A DNA stretch of 64,000 nt, from contig NZ_JQKW01000007.1 in assembly GCF_000746255.1 (NCBI RefSeq), positions 1-64,000 of the forward strand, in the 5' to 3' direction. The translations under genes were made by a program, and so were the position numbers. Numbering within the stretch: position 1 is the first letter of the stretch; each line of letters starts with the position of its first letter. The notes under the pieces are model-generated. The model made no database searches and had not been told where the DNA came from. It was given only the letters and a program-made list of their open reading frames with translations. This DNA comes from Thermodesulfobacterium hydrogeniphilum (GTDB taxonomy: Bacteria > Desulfobacterota > Thermodesulfobacteria > Thermodesulfobacteriales > Thermodesulfobacteriaceae). Below, in pieces: positions 15,123 through 24,297 of this stretch.

Positions 15123-17432
15123 GTGCTTAAATCTTTATCAAAATTAGATTGGGATAAGTTATTAGTCTATTTAGAATTATCTTTATCTTCAGATTTTTCT
15201 AAAAAGGTTTGTAAAGATTTAATACCTAATTTTAATTTTGAAAAAGCTAAATTATTACAAGAAAGATCCAAATATCTTTGGAATCTCTTTGAAAAAGGTA
15301 AAAATATAGATCTCCCTGTCCTTAAATCTTTGAAAGAACTTTTTAATAAAGCTTATAAAAGAGGTTTATTTTTACCTGTAGATCTTGTTGAAATAAAAAA
15401 GTGGTTTTTAACTCTTAAAAAAATATGTCCTCTTCTTGAGGATTCTATTTTTTCATCCTTAATAAATCTTTATAAAGAACTGAAGGATTTAGAGCTCCAA
15501 CTTGATAGAATTTTAGATTATGAAAGAGGAGAAGTAAAAGATAATGCATCCTATCAACTTTATATTATTAGAAAAAGAATCAGAGAAGCTCAAGAACTTC
15601 TACTTTCTAAATTAGAAAAAATAAAAGAACATTTTTATAAAAAAGGATATCTTCAGGATAATCTCTTTACTCAGAGAGAAGGAAGGTATGTTTTACCTGT
15701 TAAAGCAGAGTATAAAAATAAAGTAAGAGGAATTTTGCATGAAGTTTCTCAAAGTGGTGCTACAGCTTTTATAGAACCTGTAGGAATTGTAGCTCTAAGT
15801 AATGAAATAGAAGATCTTAAATATAAAGAACAGAGAGAAATTATTAAAATTTTAAAAGAAATCTCGGAAGAACTTTTTCATAGGGCTTATGAATTTTGTC
15901 AATTAGAAGAGGAATATATTGATTTTGAAATAACCGTAGCTAAGGTTAAATTAGGCAGATCCTATAGAGGAATTTTTCCTGAGCTAAAAGAAAAGGGAAT
16001 TTTTAAAATAATTTCGGGAGTGCATCCTCTTTTGGTTTTAAAAAAGGAAAAAAATAAAAATTCCCAACCGGTATATAATGATTTTCTTATAGAACAAGGG
16101 CTTCTTATTTCAGGACCTAATCTTGGTGGTAAAACAGTTTCTTTAAAAACTATAGGTTTACTTGCTCTCATGGCTCAAACAGGATTCCTTATACCAGCTA
16201 AATCTGCTGAACTCCCTGTTTTTTCTCAAATTTTTGTAGATATGGGAGATGATCAGGATATCCTGCAAGGGGAATCTTCTTTTTCCTCTCATCTTAAAAA
16301 TTTAAAAGAGATTCTTGACAAAGCTGACCATAAATCATTGGTTTTATTGGATGAACCTGGTAAAGGTACCAATCCTGAAGAAGGAATGGCTTTGATCTCT
16401 GCTGTGGTGGAAGAACTTCTGAATAGAAATACCAAAGTGGTTTTAACAACACATTCTCAATTTCTTAAAACTGTGGCTTTAAAAATAGGTAAATTAAAAA
16501 TAGCTACTATGGAATATAATTTTCAAACTAAAGAGCCTATATATCGTTTAATTTATGGAATTTGGGGTGAATCCTTAGCTTTTGATTTGGCTAAAAAAGT
16601 AGGATTTCCAGATGAAATTCTTGTTAGAGCCTCGGTTTATTTAGAAAATAAAGAATACTGGGAATGGTATAAAGTTTTAGAAAAAGAAATAAAAAAGGTT
16701 GAAAAATTAAAAGAAGAGTTAGATAACAATTTGAAAGAATTACAGAAAGAAAAAGAGATTTTAGAAAAGGAGAGAGAAAAAATAAAAGAACTTTATCAAA
16801 AAAGACTGGAAGAAAGGATAAATCTATGGAACAAGGAATTTAAAGAACTTATAAAAGAAATTAAGAGTAAAAAAATCAGTTCTAAAAAGGTTTTAGAAGA
16901 ATTTGATAAATTTGTTAAAAAAGTTTTAGAAGAATCAGTAGTAGAAGAAGATATTAAAGAAATAAAAGAGGGAGATAGAGTTCAGGTTTTACCTTTTAAA
17001 AAAGAAGGGGAAGTTTTGAAAGTTAAGGAAAAGACCATAGAAGTAAAAATGGGCTCTCTAAAAATAGAAGTTTCCAAAGAAAATGTGATAAAAATTATTC
17101 CTGAAAGAATTTCTCAGGTTGTTTCTGCTCAAATAAAATCAGATCTTGATAAACATAAAGAGAAATTGAAGAGATCTTTTAAAAAAGAAAGAATAAAATT
17201 ATTAGGTCTTACTGTAGATGAAGCTTTAATAGAAGTAGAGAAAAAATTAAACAAAGCTTTTTTAGAAGGGATTGAAAAAGTTTATTTAATTCATGGTCAT
17301 GGTTCTGGAAAATTAAGAGAAGCTGTAAGAAATTATCTCCAAAAACATCCTTTGGTAAAAAATTTTGAATTTGCTGAGCCTTGGGAAGGTGGAACAGGTG
17401 TTACAATAGTTTATTTAGAAGAAAAAAATTAA
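15123..17432 (+). CDS. mutS2: MutS2 protein (MutS-type ATPase with Smr nuclease domain)
   Basis: MutS2 proteins bind branched DNA or collided ribosomes depending on the species and are not mismatch-repair MutS. The 769-residue protein starts on GTG 15123. It has the clamp region, then the ABC-type ATPase with Walker A GPNLGGKT (about residue 338) and Walker B LVLLDEPGKGTNPEEG, a long coiled coil (about 515-600), a KOW/SH3-like stretch (GDRVQVLPFKKEGEVL), and a C-terminal Smr domain with HGHGSGKLREAV. The Smr LDxR motif is degenerate here (LGLTVDEA), which may weaken nuclease activity. It lies between rpsU and dnaG, an uncommon insertion. Confidence 0.95.
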   Translation: MLKSLSKLDWDKLLVYLELSLSSDFSKKVCKDLIPNFNFEKAKLLQERSKYLWNLFEKGKNIDLPVLKSLKELFNKAYKRGLFLPVDLVEIKKWFLTLKKICPLLEDSIFSSLINLYKELKDLELQLDRILDYERGEVKDNASYQLYIIRKRIREAQELLLSKLEKIKEHFYKKGYLQDNLFTQREGRYVLPVKAEYKNKVRGILHEVSQSGATAFIEPVGIVALSNEIEDLKYKEQREIIKILKEISEELFHRAYEFCQLEEEYIDFEITVAKVKLGRSYRGIFPELKEKGIFKIISGVHPLLVLKKEKNKNSQPVYNDFLIEQGLLISGPNLGGKTVSLKTIGLLALMAQTGFLIPAKSAELPVFSQIFVDMGDDQDILQGESSFSSHLKNLKEILDKADHKSLVLLDEPGKGTNPEEGMALISAVVEELLNRNTKVVLTTHSQFLKTVALKIGKLKIATMEYNFQTKEPIYRLIYGIWGESLAFDLAKKVGFPDEILVRASVYLENKEYWEWYKVLEKEIKKVEKLKEELDNNLKELQKEKEILEKEREKIKELYQKRLEERINLWNKEFKELIKEIKSKKISSKKVLEEFDKFVKKVLEESVVEEDIKEIKEGDRVQVLPFKKEGEVLKVKEKTIEVKMGSLKIEVSKENVIKIIPERISQVVSAQIKSDLDKHKEKLKRSFKKERIKLLGLTVDEALIEVEKKLNKAFLEGIEKVYLIHGHGSGKLREAVRNYLQKHPLVKNFEFAEPWEGGTGVTIVYLEEKN

Positions 17433-17445
17433 ATTTTATATACTC

Positions 17446-17473
17446 TTGAATAATTTAAAAAGTGAGTTATAAA
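17446..17473 (+). promoter_or_regulatory. Possible promoter for dnaG-rpoD, with 130-nt leader
   Basis: TTGAAT (17446-17451) is followed after 16 bases by TATAAA (17468-17473), giving dnaG a leader of roughly 125 nt. The leader holds a duplicated AGCTCT (in AGCTCTCTCAGCTCT) and short GAGA/TCTC complementarities, but I see no strong terminator or known riboswitch. Confidence 0.5.
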
Positions 17474-17606
17474 ATAAAAGAATTCGGATATTTAAATCGC
17501 TAAGGTTTTTCTTATGGAATTTTTAAAGAGATTTATTTCTCGGGTAAAGCTCTCTCAGCTCTTCTGAAGTTTAAAAATTGTTTTATTAAAAATTTATATT
17601 AAAGGT

Positions 17607-19358
17607 ATGCCTTTGAATGATCTTTTTGAACAAGTAAAAAATAGTTATGATATCGTAGAGGTAGTTTCAAATTATGTTAAGCTTAAAAGGGTTGGTAGAA
17701 ATTTTGTAGGTCTTTGTCCTTTTCATTCTGAAAAAACTCCCTCCTTTGTAGTAAGTCCTGAAAAACAGATTTTCAAATGTTTTGGTTGTGGTATTGCTGG
17801 AGATGTAGTAACCTTTTATATGAAAATAAAAGGTATAAGTTTTAAAGAGGCACTTTTAAATCTTGCTGAAAAAGCTGGTATACATGTAGATAATAGGGTT
17901 TTTATTGAAAAAAAGAGGCAAAGCGAATTAGTAGAAATAAATTATAAAATAGCTAAATTTTATCACCATCTTTTATATTTTCATGAATCTTCAGAAAAAG
18001 CAAGGGAGTATCTAAAAGAAAGAGGAATAAGCGAAGAAACTATAAAAATTTTTCTTTTAGGTTTTGCACCTTATGAAGGAAGAGTTTTATCAGGATATCT
18101 TCGTTCTTTTAAAGAAGAATTAAAAAAAGGGGAAGAGCTTGGAGTTATAAAAAAGGGTGCTGATGGATCCTATATAGATCTGTTTAGAGGTAGAATTGTT
18201 TTCCCTATATTTAATACCAAGGGAGAATGTGTAGGGTTTGGAGGAAGAGCTTTAGAAAAGGATGAAGAGCCTAAGTATCTAAATACCCCGGAATCCAAAA
18301 TTTATAAAAAATCAGAGGTTTTATATGGACTTTATCAGGCTAAAGAATTTATAAAAAAGGAAAACATAGGTTTTTTAGTAGAAGGATATTTTGATTTTCT
18401 TAGTCTATGGGAAAAAGGAATAAGGAATGTAGTAGCTACCTGTGGAACAGCTTTAACAGAAAGGCATGTAAAGATTCTTAAAAAACTTAGTGAAAACTGG
18501 ATTATATTTTATGATGGAGATTTAGCAGGAAAAAAAGCCACTTTAAGAGCAATCTCTTTGTTTTTAAAAGAGTCCATTTTTCCAAGGTGTGTAGTCCTTT
18601 CTGAAGAAGATGATCCTGATTCTTGGGTAAGAAAAAAGGGTCTTAAAGAAAAGGAACTCTTAAATGAGCTTCAAAACATGAGCACAGATGCCATTTCTTT
18701 TGTTCTTTCTTTTTATAAAAAAGATTATCAAATAAACCCATCCAAAACTTTTAAAGAAATGATAGAAATTTTTAAACCTGTAGAAGATCCTATTTTGAAA
18801 AACCAGATAGTAAAAGAATTAAGTTTTCAATTAGGCCTTCCAGAGAATGAAATTTTTAAGTGTTTTTCTCAAAAAACACCTGTTTTAAAAGAACAGTCCT
18901 TGGAAGAAAATTCAGAAATATCAGAAAGTAAAGAAGATATTTGTTTTAAAATCATAGCTCAATATCTTGTAAATTATCCTGAAGATTTTCCGATTTTAGA
19001 AGAAGTAGGATTGACAAAGTTGCTTGAGTATAATAATTTTTCTAAATATACTAAATTTTTAAAATATTTAATAGAAGAGTTAAAGAAAAAGGAGCCGAAA
19101 ATAGATTATGTTCCTGATTTAGAGTTTCAGGAGATTTTAAGTGATATTCTTTTAAATCCACCTTTTGAAGAAAAGGAGGAAGTTTTAGAACAAATTAAAA
19201 GATTTATTTCCAGAGAACTTGCTAAAAAAGAGCTTAAAAAAATAGCTGAAAATTTAAAAATTTTCCAATCTCAAGGAGCTAAAGAGGAAATAGAGAAATA
19301 TCTCTGGCTTTTAAAAAATTCTTTAGCAAATAAAAGAAATAGCCATATAAATAGCTAA
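17607..19358 (+). CDS. dnaG: DNA primase
   Basis: Synthesises RNA primers at the replication fork. The 583-residue protein has the N-terminal CHC2 zinc ribbon with C37, H40, C58 and C61 (CPFH and CFGC), then the catalytic core with GGRALEKDEEPKYLNTPES, the TOPRIM segment with FLVEGYFDFL (conserved Glu) and IIFYDGDLAGKKA (Asp pair), and a C-terminal helicase-interaction region that is divergent. Start is ATG 17607 after AAAGG. rpoD follows 12 nt later, so the two are one transcriptional unit. Confidence 0.97.
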   Translation: MPLNDLFEQVKNSYDIVEVVSNYVKLKRVGRNFVGLCPFHSEKTPSFVVSPEKQIFKCFGCGIAGDVVTFYMKIKGISFKEALLNLAEKAGIHVDNRVFIEKKRQSELVEINYKIAKFYHHLLYFHESSEKAREYLKERGISEETIKIFLLGFAPYEGRVLSGYLRSFKEELKKGEELGVIKKGADGSYIDLFRGRIVFPIFNTKGECVGFGGRALEKDEEPKYLNTPESKIYKKSEVLYGLYQAKEFIKKENIGFLVEGYFDFLSLWEKGIRNVVATCGTALTERHVKILKKLSENWIIFYDGDLAGKKATLRAISLFLKESIFPRCVVLSEEDDPDSWVRKKGLKEKELLNELQNMSTDAISFVLSFYKKDYQINPSKTFKEMIEIFKPVEDPILKNQIVKELSFQLGLPENEIFKCFSQKTPVLKEQSLEENSEISESKEDICFKIIAQYLVNYPEDFPILEEVGLTKLLEYNNFSKYTKFLKYLIEELKKKEPKIDYVPDLEFQEILSDILLNPPFEEKEEVLEQIKRFISRELAKKELKKIAENLKIFQSQGAKEEIEKYLWLLKNSLANKRNSHINS

Positions 19359-19370
19359 AAGGAGGAAATA

Positions 19371-20912
19371 ATGAGCCTCCAAAGCAAAAAAAATTTTTGT
19401 TTATTTGATGAAGAAGAAATGGTTTTAGAGGAGGTTTCAGAAAATGACGATTGGGTTGAAGAAGATGTAGGAAGTCTTAAGAAAAAGAAATCAGCAGATC
19501 CCATAAAAATTTATTTTAAAGAAGTTTTTTCTCATAAACTTTTAACTAAAGAGGATGAAGTTAGAATTGGACAAACTATAGAAAAAAATGAGAAAATAAT
19601 TTTAAATGAAATCTTAAATTTCTATTCTTCTACAGCTAAATTTTATCATCTACTAATTCAATCTGAAAGACGTAAGAAATTAGCTTTGCTTTTTAAAGAT
19701 TGGGAAGAATTGGAAAAAGACGAAAATAAATCTAAGGAATGGTTAGAAAAACTAAAACAAATTTTAGCAGAAAGTTTGGATAATTCCAATAATAAATATA
19801 ATTTGAAATTAAAGGCCAAAGCTATAGATTTGATTTATGAAGTACGACCTACCAAGATTCTTTTAGATGAATTAGCCTGTGAAATTTTGGAAACATATGA
19901 AAAAATAAAAAATTTTAATAATTTAAAACTAAAAATTCAGAAAAAATATCTTCTTGATGAAAAGGATTTGGATAATATATTTTCTCTAAATGGAAGTTTT
20001 TCCAAAATAGAAAAGTATGCTCAAAATTTTTCCATAACAAAAAGTGATTTAGAGAAAATTAAAAGAAGTTTATTTGAATATAAAAAATTTTTAAAGCGTT
20101 TTAATGAGTTTTTTGGAGAGCCTTTAGAAGAAGTTTATAATAGTGGAGAAAAGATTTATCAGGCTTTTCAAGAGATCAAGAAGTGTAAAGAAGAGCTTGT
20201 TAAATCCAATCTTAGATTAATAATATCATTGGCAAGAAAATATTCTCCTAAGGGAATGTTTTTAGCTGATCTTATCCAAGAAGGAAATATAGGTCTTCTG
20301 AAAGCTATAGAAAAATTTGATTATAGGAAAGGATTTAAATTTAGCACTTATGCTACTTGGTGGATAAGACAAAGTATCACCAGATATTTAGCTGAAAATA
20401 CTCGGACTATAAGAATTCCTTTGCATATAATTGAAACCATTTATAAAATTAGCAAAGTTATTTCTACAAAGTTTTATCAGGAATATGGAAGAGATCCTAC
20501 CTTAGATGAACTCGCTAAGGAGACAGGGCTTTCTATAGAAAAGTTAAATTATGTTTTTAAAGTTATGAAACAACCTGTTTCATTAGAAACCACAGTAGGA
20601 GATGAAGAGGATACAACTTTAAGAGATTTCATAGAGGATCAAAATGCTGTAAAACCTGATGAAGCAGCTTTTAATATGGCTCTTTCTGAAAAAATAAGAG
20701 AATTATTAAAAACCCTTTCTCCTCGTGAAGAAAAAATTATTAGACTAAGGTTTGGTATAGGGGAGAAGGAATCTTGCACCTTGGAAGAGGTGTGTAATAA
20801 ATTTGGAGTAACCAAAGAAAGAATTAGACAAATAGAAAGTATAGCTTTGAGAAAATTAAAACATCCTAATAGAATAAAATTATTAAAGAATTTTTTAATA
20901 TATGGATCATAA
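19371..20912 (+). CDS. rpoD: Primary RNA polymerase sigma factor (sigma-70)
   Basis: The housekeeping sigma factor. The 513-residue protein has region 1.2 (DPIKIYFKEVFSHKLLTKEDE), a nonconserved acidic/lysine-rich insert (about 80-265), region 2 (NLRLIISLARKYSPKG, then FDYRKGFKFSTYATWWIRQS for -10 recognition and melting), region 3 (PLHIIETIYKISKV), and region 4 with LSPREEKIIRLRFGIGE and VTKERIRQIESIALRKLKHP, the -35 binding helix. An AAAGGAGG site precedes the ATG. The last 11 nt overlap the next gene. Its -35 preference for TTGACA fits the promoters seen in this window. Confidence 0.97.
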   Translation: MSLQSKKNFCLFDEEEMVLEEVSENDDWVEEDVGSLKKKKSADPIKIYFKEVFSHKLLTKEDEVRIGQTIEKNEKIILNEILNFYSSTAKFYHLLIQSERRKKLALLFKDWEELEKDENKSKEWLEKLKQILAESLDNSNNKYNLKLKAKAIDLIYEVRPTKILLDELACEILETYEKIKNFNNLKLKIQKKYLLDEKDLDNIFSLNGSFSKIEKYAQNFSITKSDLEKIKRSLFEYKKFLKRFNEFFGEPLEEVYNSGEKIYQAFQEIKKCKEELVKSNLRLIISLARKYSPKGMFLADLIQEGNIGLLKAIEKFDYRKGFKFSTYATWWIRQSITRYLAENTRTIRIPLHIIETIYKISKVISTKFYQEYGRDPTLDELAKETGLSIEKLNYVFKVMKQPVSLETTVGDEEDTTLRDFIEDQNAVKPDEAAFNMALSEKIRELLKTLSPREEKIIRLRFGIGEKESCTLEEVCNKFGVTKERIRQIESIALRKLKHPNRIKLLKNFLIYGS

Positions 20913-21915
20913 TAAAATACTTACTGCTAAATTAAAAAAGAAGTTTCTAAATTTCATACAAAAAGATTTTCCTCTTGATAAGCGTCCCTTTTTAAAAATA
21001 GCTAAAAAATTTGATTTAGAAGAAAAGGATGTAATAAAAATAATTAAAGAACTTCAGGAAAAAAAAATTATAAGACAAATTTCAGCTATATTTAATCCTC
21101 AATTTTTTGGACATAAATCTGGTTTGTTTGCCTTTAAAGTTCCAGAAGAAAGGCTTTCAGAAATTATAGAGATTATAAACAGCCATCCAGGTGTAAGTCA
21201 TAATTATTTAAGAAATCACCTTTATAACCTTTGGTTTATTTTGGTTGCTCTTCCTGAAAAAAATTTATTAGAAGAAGCCCAAGCCTTAGCAGAAAAATGC
21301 GGTATAAAAGAATATTTATATCTCCCAGCTTTAAGGATATTTAAAATTTCTACAATATTAAATCTTGGGGATGCCAAGAGTTTTAGTAATGAACAAGGAG
21401 AATTCGTAAATTCGCAAGATTGTAATTTAATATTCACCGAATTTGATAAAAAACTTGTTAAGGCTTTACAAGAGCCTCTTAAATTAGAAAAAACCCCTTT
21501 TAAAGATATAGCAGAATCTTTAAAGATTTCAGAGGAAGAGCTTTTTGATTGGATAAAAAAAATGAAGAAAAAAGGAGCTTTAAGAAGATTTGGAGCTTTG
21601 ATTAAGCATGATAAAGTAGGATATAAGATAAATGTAATGGTTGCTTGGGAGGTAAATAAGGATAGGCTGGAGTCTATAGCTAAAGAATTAATTAAAAAAC
21701 CTTTTATTACCCATTGTTATGAAAGAAAAACTTATCCTAATTGGCAATACAATCTTTATACTATGTGTCATTTCAAAGAGGAAAGAGAAAAAGAAATAAT
21801 TCCTGCTTTAGCTAAAAAATATGAGATTGAGAATTATCTTATGTTAGAAACTTTAAAAGAATTTAAAAAGGTTAGACTAAAACTATTTTACGATTTAAAA
21901 AAGGATGTTACATAG
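20902..21915 (+). CDS. Fused siroheme decarboxylase AhbA-AhbB
   Basis: A 337-residue tandem of two Lrp-like siroheme decarboxylase units, which would convert siroheme to didecarboxysiroheme in the alternative heme pathway. Unit one (about 8-155) has a winged helix, IIRQISAIFNPQFFGHKSG and SHNYLRNHLYNLWFILVALP, the AhbA pattern. Unit two (about 180-337) has LRRFGALIKHDKVGYKINVM, AWEVNKDRL and THCYERKTYPNWQYNLYTM, the AhbB pattern. AhbA and AhbB are usually separate proteins. It overlaps rpoD by 11 nt and the convergent permease gene by 28 nt. A regulatory role cannot be fully excluded. Confidence 0.87.
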   Translation: MDHNKILTAKLKKKFLNFIQKDFPLDKRPFLKIAKKFDLEEKDVIKIIKELQEKKIIRQISAIFNPQFFGHKSGLFAFKVPEERLSEIIEIINSHPGVSHNYLRNHLYNLWFILVALPEKNLLEEAQALAEKCGIKEYLYLPALRIFKISTILNLGDAKSFSNEQGEFVNSQDCNLIFTEFDKKLVKALQEPLKLEKTPFKDIAESLKISEEELFDWIKKMKKKGALRRFGALIKHDKVGYKINVMVAWEVNKDRLESIAKELIKKPFITHCYERKTYPNWQYNLYTMCHFKEEREKEIIPALAKKYEIENYLMLETLKEFKKVRLKLFYDLKKDVT

Positions 21916-22763
21916 TTATAACCTATAAAAAGAACACCAGCTGTAATTATAATTCTTATTAATTTTTGAGGCATGTATTTTTGAAGTCTTGCACCAAAAA
22001 AAAGACCCAAAGCACCACCTATTCCAAAAAGTAGTCCCAATAACCAATCTGGCTGATGTCCACCTAAGGTAAAAATGATTACTCCCACTATAGAGGTTAT
22101 GCATGTTCCTGCCAGTGTTGCCCCTGCAAAAACATAGGCTGGAATTCTAAAGAAGGCAAGTAAAATGGGAGCCATTAATGCTCCTCCACCAATTCCATAA
22201 ATTCCTCCAATTATTCCAATAAAAAAAGCAATAAATGTAATAAGAAAAGAGTTGAGTTTAAATATTTCTTGAGAATATACAAATTTTAAAGTCTTCCAGT
22301 TAAAAATTAATGTTTTCGGAGGTTCTGAAGAAAACCTGATCTCTTTTTTAACCGCAAAAATTTCGTATATTAATCTCATAGCTATACTTAGAAGAACCAA
22401 TCCTACTAATAATTTAAATCTTTTCAATTCTTCAAAAAAGGAAATCCTTAAGAAATAACCTACGATTACTCCAGGAAGGGTTCCCAGAATAATTATTAAA
22501 GTGAGGGGCAGGAAAAATCTTTTTTCTTTCCAGTATCTGTAAACTCCAAAAGGTATGGAAAAGACATTATAGAGATGATTGGTAGCACTTACAGAAGGTG
22601 TAGTAAATCCAAAAATACTTACTTGAAAGGGAAGAAGTAAAAAGGCACCACTTACCCCTCCAGAAGCACACAAAAAGGCTATTAAAAAGGTAACAAGAGG
22701 AGGTATTAAGATAGAGGTGGTAACCTTAGAGATAGGAAATGTATAGAGCAAAGGCAGATTCAT
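21888..22763 (-). CDS. TauE/SafE-family sulfite or sulfonate exporter-like permease
   Basis: A polytopic membrane protein of the TauE/SafE (DUF81) family, members of which export sulfite, sulfoacetate or related anions; the substrate here is unknown. I chose ATG 22763 because AGGAGGAGGG lies just upstream; an ATG at 22847 would extend back into the neighbouring gene. The 292-residue product has about eight membrane helices and the two repeats typical of the family (GGVSGAFLLLPF in the first, IGGIYGIGGGALMAPILL in the second). A sulfur-compound role suits a sulfur-reducing host but is inference. It follows the M48 gene by 28 nt. Confidence 0.88.
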   Translation of the reverse strand: MNLPLLYTFPISKVTTSILIPPLVTFLIAFLCASGGVSGAFLLLPFQVSIFGFTTPSVSATNHLYNVFSIPFGVYRYWKEKRFFLPLTLIIILGTLPGVIVGYFLRISFFEELKRFKLLVGLVLLSIAMRLIYEIFAVKKEIRFSSEPPKTLIFNWKTLKFVYSQEIFKLNSFLITFIAFFIGIIGGIYGIGGGALMAPILLAFFRIPAYVFAGATLAGTCITSIVGVIIFTLGGHQPDWLLGLLFGIGGALGLFFGARLQKYMPQKLIRIIITAGVLFIGYNYVTSFFKS

Positions 22764-22791
22764 TACTACCCTCCTCCTGCAATTTTTTATG

Positions 22792-24072
22792 TTACTCCTC
22801 CTTAAGTTTGTTATATCTATAATAACAATCTCTATACCATGATGCATTTTTAGGTCCTATTTCCAGAGCTTTTTTGTAATTTTTCAAAGCTAATTGATAT
22901 TTTTCTTCTTTTTCATAAATTCTGCCTATGTAATAATAAGAGATTCCATTAAAAGGCACCAATTCTTTGGCTTTTTCAAAAAATTTTAGAGAATCATCAA
23001 ATTTTTTGAGTTTAAAATAAGTAATTCCTGCTAAAATATTAGCAGAAAAGAAATTTGGATCATAAATGAGTGCTTTATTAATATATTTTTGAGCATCTTT
23101 AAATTTTTTTTCTTTTAATTTAATAGAGGTTAAATAAACATAAGCAACAGTATTTTTAGAATAAAGTTCTGTAGCTTTTTTAAAATAGAATTCAGCTTTT
23201 TTATAATCTAAATTTTTATAGGCTTTTTTTCCTTTTTCTACATAATCGTAAGAACTTTTTGTTTGGAGTAAAAGTTTTTTAATTTTGTGGAACTCAGCAG
23301 TGTCTTTTATAAGAACACCTGAGGGTTTTAAAAGGGCAATATATTTTTTGGCTTCTTTTATTCTTGTTTCTGGAAGAGGATGGGTGGATAACCATTCTGG
23401 TGGTCTGTATTTTTCCAATTTTTTAAATTTTTTAAAAATTTTTATTATTCCTTCAGGGGAATAGCCAGCTTTATAAGCAAAAAAGATTCCATATCTATCT
23501 GCTTCTCTTTCTTGATTTCTGCTAAACTTGAGAGTTAAAAGAGTAGCTGAAATTTGCCCTAATTTAAATAAGGCCTCACCAGATAAATCCTTAGGAAGGA
23601 AAATACTTCCAATTTGCAATATTAAACTTAGGGCTAATTCTTTTTCTAAAAATTTTACGTGGTGTCTTGCATTTATATGAGCAAGTTCATGTCCTAATAC
23701 ACAAGCTAATTGACTTTCATTGTCAAGTTGCAATAAAAGTCCTCTGGTGATAATTACAGGTCCTCCTGGTAAAGCAAAACTGTTAATGACTCCAGAATTC
23801 ACTACATAAAATCTATAAGGTAGATTTTTTCTAAAAACAACTTTTGTCAGTTTATAGCCTATAAAAGATACATAATTTTGAACTTCTTTTTCAGGATAAA
23901 GTCCTTCGTATTCATCTATAGAAGAATAAGTATAGAGCTTTCCTAATTGAATTTCTTTTTCTTCAGGAATAAGATCAAATAAAGTTCCTTTTGAACCAGT
24001 ATAAGGAGTACAGGAGGATAATAAAAGAGAAAAGAAAACTAACAAAAAAACTTTTATAAAAAATCTATTCAT
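22792..24072 (-). CDS. M48-family metalloprotease lipoprotein with TPR repeats (BepA-like)
   Basis: A predicted periplasmic lipoprotein protease and chaperone involved in outer-membrane protein quality control, similar to BepA/YfgC. Residues 1-20 are a lipoprotein signal with lipobox LSSC and lipidation at C21. The zinc site is H128-E129-x2-H132 in GHELAHINARHH, and the third ligand Glu is in QEREADRYG. LSTHPLPETRIKEA closes the peptidase domain. Residues about 275-425 hold TPR repeats (for example FKLKKFDDSLKFFEKAKELV). The ATG has no strong ribosome binding site. Downstream on the same strand lies the TauE-type permease. Confidence 0.94.
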   Translation of the reverse strand: MNRFFIKVFLLVFFSLLLSSCTPYTGSKGTLFDLIPEEKEIQLGKLYTYSSIDEYEGLYPEKEVQNYVSFIGYKLTKVVFRKNLPYRFYVVNSGVINSFALPGGPVIITRGLLLQLDNESQLACVLGHELAHINARHHVKFLEKELALSLILQIGSIFLPKDLSGEALFKLGQISATLLTLKFSRNQEREADRYGIFFAYKAGYSPEGIIKIFKKFKKLEKYRPPEWLSTHPLPETRIKEAKKYIALLKPSGVLIKDTAEFHKIKKLLLQTKSSYDYVEKGKKAYKNLDYKKAEFYFKKATELYSKNTVAYVYLTSIKLKEKKFKDAQKYINKALIYDPNFFSANILAGITYFKLKKFDDSLKFFEKAKELVPFNGISYYYIGRIYEKEEKYQLALKNYKKALEIGPKNASWYRDCYYRYNKLKEE

Positions 24073-24230
24073 TTTGTAAAAAACTTTATTATATTTTATA
24101 AAAAAAAAGAAGACAAGTTTTATTTTGTATAAAAAAATAAGAAAAAACTTTATAAAAATAAAAATTTTGCAAATTTTAACTAAAAGATTTTGGTTAATTT
24201 AAAAATTTTTTAAAATTTTAAGGAAAAAAC

Positions 24231-24258
24231 TTGACAAAAAATTTTTCTGATATATTTT
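24231..24258 (+). promoter_or_regulatory. Promoter of the speD-speB operon
   Basis: A perfect TTGACA (24231-24236) is followed after 16 bases by TATTTT (24253-24258). It sits in a 225-nt, extremely AT-rich divergent region (24073-24297) in which I see no other defined element. The leader to speD is about 33 nt and ends in AAGGGGGG. Confidence 0.75.
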
Positions 24259-24297
24259 AAAACCCGTTCCTAAAATCTTCTATAAGGGGGGATAAAA

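Noticed and set aside
20902-21915. An Lrp/AsnC transcription regulator
   Set aside because: The winged helix is there, but both halves carry the SHxYxR and YNLWF/YNLYTM motifs of siroheme decarboxylase subunits, which an ordinary Lrp protein lacks.
22763-22847. An N-terminal extension of the permease from ATG 22847
   Set aside because: The added 28 residues run into the upstream gene's end, are basic and not membrane-like, and an AGGAGGAGGG site lies before ATG 22763.
24073-24297. A small gene or RNA in the AT-rich region upstream of speD
   Set aside because: Only short A/T runs and the speD promoter are visible; no reading frame with a ribosome binding site and no stable stem.
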